Assembly: GCA_025352885.1 (NCBI GenBank)
Contig: JANXRZ010000248.1
Location: forward strand, 1-62,778
Source of the DNA: Pseudomonadota bacterium
Lineage (GTDB): Bacteria; Pseudomonadota; Gammaproteobacteria; Burkholderiales; SG8-39
Reading direction: 5' to 3'
DNA: 62,778 bases
The notes under the pieces are model-generated. The model was not told the DNA's origin, ran no database searches, and saw only the letters and a program-made list of their open reading frames with translations. Both the position numbers and the translations under genes were made by a program. Shown here in pieces: positions 61,948 to 62,778 of the stretch; position 1 is the first letter of the stretch, and every line of letters starts with the position of its first letter.

Positions 61948-62666
61948 CAGGTGCCGTACACGATGCGTCGGGGATTCCCTTCGACCAGCGCCTGCGCCGC
62001 TTCGCTTCCCAGGATCGACCGGGCAACTTCCAGCCCGGGCGTCATGCTGGGCGGCCGCGTGTCGACATCGTGGGCATCGGAAGCCAGCACAGTGACCCAG
62101 CCGTTGGCGAGAAACTCGATCGCGCGCGCCTCGCACTCGTCGCCAAATTCGCCAGCAACCGCACCGGCGGTCAACTGGACAAGGCAACCCGCGAGCACGA
62201 AGGGCGCAAGCTTGGCGCTGTCGCGCATGATTTCCTTGTTCCGCTCGGGGTGCGCGATCATCGGACGAATGCCGCGGTTCATGAGCCACCCGACGAACTT
62301 GTCGCTGCCCACCGGCACATGGCCGTGCGGCATCTCGAGCAACAGCACATCCAGCCCGTCCCACTTGCCCAGGAACGGCACGCGACCGGCTTCGATCAGC
62401 GGCAGCACTTCGTAGGCCAGGCGCACCTCTGCGCCGAATCCGAGCTTGAGCGGGATCGCCGCAGCAGCAAGTTCGCCGCGATACGCCTCCACCGCTTTCT
62501 TAATGCCGGCCAGGTCGTTATCCCATCGCCCGACGTGCAGGTGCGGCGTGACGTGCGCCTCCGTAATGCCATTGCCGACCGCCAGCCGCGCCATGGCGAG
62601 CGCGTCGGCGAGCGTTTCAGGCCCGTCGTCGATACCCGGCAGGAGGTGGCAGTGGAGGTCGATCAT
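61947..62666 (-). CDS. PHP-family tyrosine-protein phosphatase (CpsB/YwqE type)
   Basis: A 239-residue manganese-dependent PHP-fold phosphatase. Metal-ligand motifs are HCHLLPGIDDGPET at the start, VTPHLHVG, LLLEMPHGH, IAHPERN and LASDAHD. Relatives dephosphorylate the tyrosine tail of bacterial tyrosine kinases to control polysaccharide export. The gene follows the kinase tail by 27 bases, which fits that job. Length is typical (about 240). Confidence 0.93.
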   Translation of the reverse strand: MIDLHCHLLPGIDDGPETLADALAMARLAVGNGITEAHVTPHLHVGRWDNDLAGIKKAVEAYRGELAAAAIPLKLGFGAEVRLAYEVLPLIEAGRVPFLGKWDGLDVLLLEMPHGHVPVGSDKFVGWLMNRGIRPMIAHPERNKEIMRDSAKLAPFVLAGCLVQLTAGAVAGEFGDECEARAIEFLANGWVTVLASDAHDVDTRPPSMTPGLEVARSILGSEAAQALVEGNPRRIVYGT

Positions 62667-62693
62667 GCGCGTGGAAGGCGCCCGCGCGCCGGT

Positions 62694-62778
62694 TCAGGTC
62701 TTGGTCGGGCCGTAGCCGTAACCGTACTTCTTGCCGTATTTGCCGTAATAGCGCCGGCCGTAGCCGCTGTACTCGCCG
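62694..62778 (-). CDS. C-terminal end of BY-kinase-like protein (tyrosine-rich tail), partial
   Basis: The last 27 codons of a minus-strand gene that continues past the window. They encode a Gly/Tyr/Lys-rich tail with eight tyrosines (including GRRYYGKYGKKYGYGYG). Such tails are the autophosphorylation cluster of BY-kinases (Wzc/CpsD types), and the neighbouring CpsB-type phosphatase supports that reading. The kinase core is outside the window, so identity is inferred from tail and neighbour. Confidence 0.7.
   Translation of the reverse strand, partial: GEYSGYGRRYYGKYGKKYGYGYGPTKT

Noticed and set aside
1..62778. Mobile element, prophage, CRISPR or RNA genes
   Set aside because: No transposase, integrase, direct-repeat array, tRNA or rRNA sequence was recognised. 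The only repeat-like element is the palindrome at 8232.

Overview
The window is GC-rich and almost entirely protein-coding, with very short gaps and many 4-base ATGA or TGATG gene overlaps. Gene content points to a betaproteobacterium, probably Burkholderiales-like: four orphan Bug/TctC periplasmic binding proteins, two LIV-type ABC transporters, family III CoA-transferases and many acyl-CoA enzymes. That assignment is inference from gene families. I see no rRNA, tRNA, CRISPR array, transposase or prophage.

Layout. (1) 1-8092, plus: end of a LIV operon (livM partial, livG, livF), a fused enoyl-CoA hydratase/3-hydroxyacyl-CoA dehydrogenase, a lipoprotein, a thiolase, a terminator, then two Bug proteins. 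(2) 8258-13986: an alcohol dehydrogenase (minus) divergent from aldehyde dehydrogenase, SDR and thioesterase, followed by a class III nucleotide cyclase/TPR protein. (3) 13993-28162, minus: a Baeyer-Villiger-type and a hydroxylase-type flavin monooxygenase, MFS transporter, SDR, GST-like protein, two-domain reductase, enoyl-CoA hydratase, nitronate monooxygenase, orphan ABC binding protein, second beta-oxidation fusion protein, thiolase and acyl-CoA dehydrogenase. (4) 28267-34191, plus: SDR, acyl-CoA carboxylase beta, acyl-CoA dehydrogenase, carboxylase alpha and thioesterase, in an order recalling atuB-C-D-F of acyclic terpene catabolism. (5) 34201-36705, minus: SDR and two tandem membrane-anchored methyltransferases. 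(6) 37021-44049, minus: complete LIV transporter (livHMGF and binding protein) with an acyl-CoA synthetase and a small lipoprotein. (7) 44138-45846, plus: AtuA and its small partner. (8) 45843-49946, minus: a two-subunit acyl-CoA dehydrogenase, AcuI-like reductase and SDR. (9) 50284-57871, plus: IclR regulator, acyl-CoA dehydrogenase, and Bug proteins alternating with CoA-transferase/racemase genes. (10) 57972-60444, plus: DUF47/Pit phosphate uptake pair and a DUF218 protein. (11) 60508-62778, minus: start of an exopolysaccharide locus (tyrosine-kinase tail, PHP phosphatase, O-antigen ligase-like protein).

Taken together, the first 58 kb looks like a catabolic island for hydrophobic, probably methyl-branched or isoprenoid acids: uptake by LIV or Bug proteins, CoA activation by synthetase or CoA-transfer, desaturation, carboxylation of the beta-methyl group, hydration and beta-oxidation to acetyl-CoA. 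The strongest specific signal is a rearranged atu-like (geranyl/citronellyl-CoA) gene set with its own transporter, in which the carboxylase beta subunit carries a glycine where methylcrotonyl-CoA carboxylase has a pocket-closing phenylalanine. The substrate itself cannot be read from the sequence.
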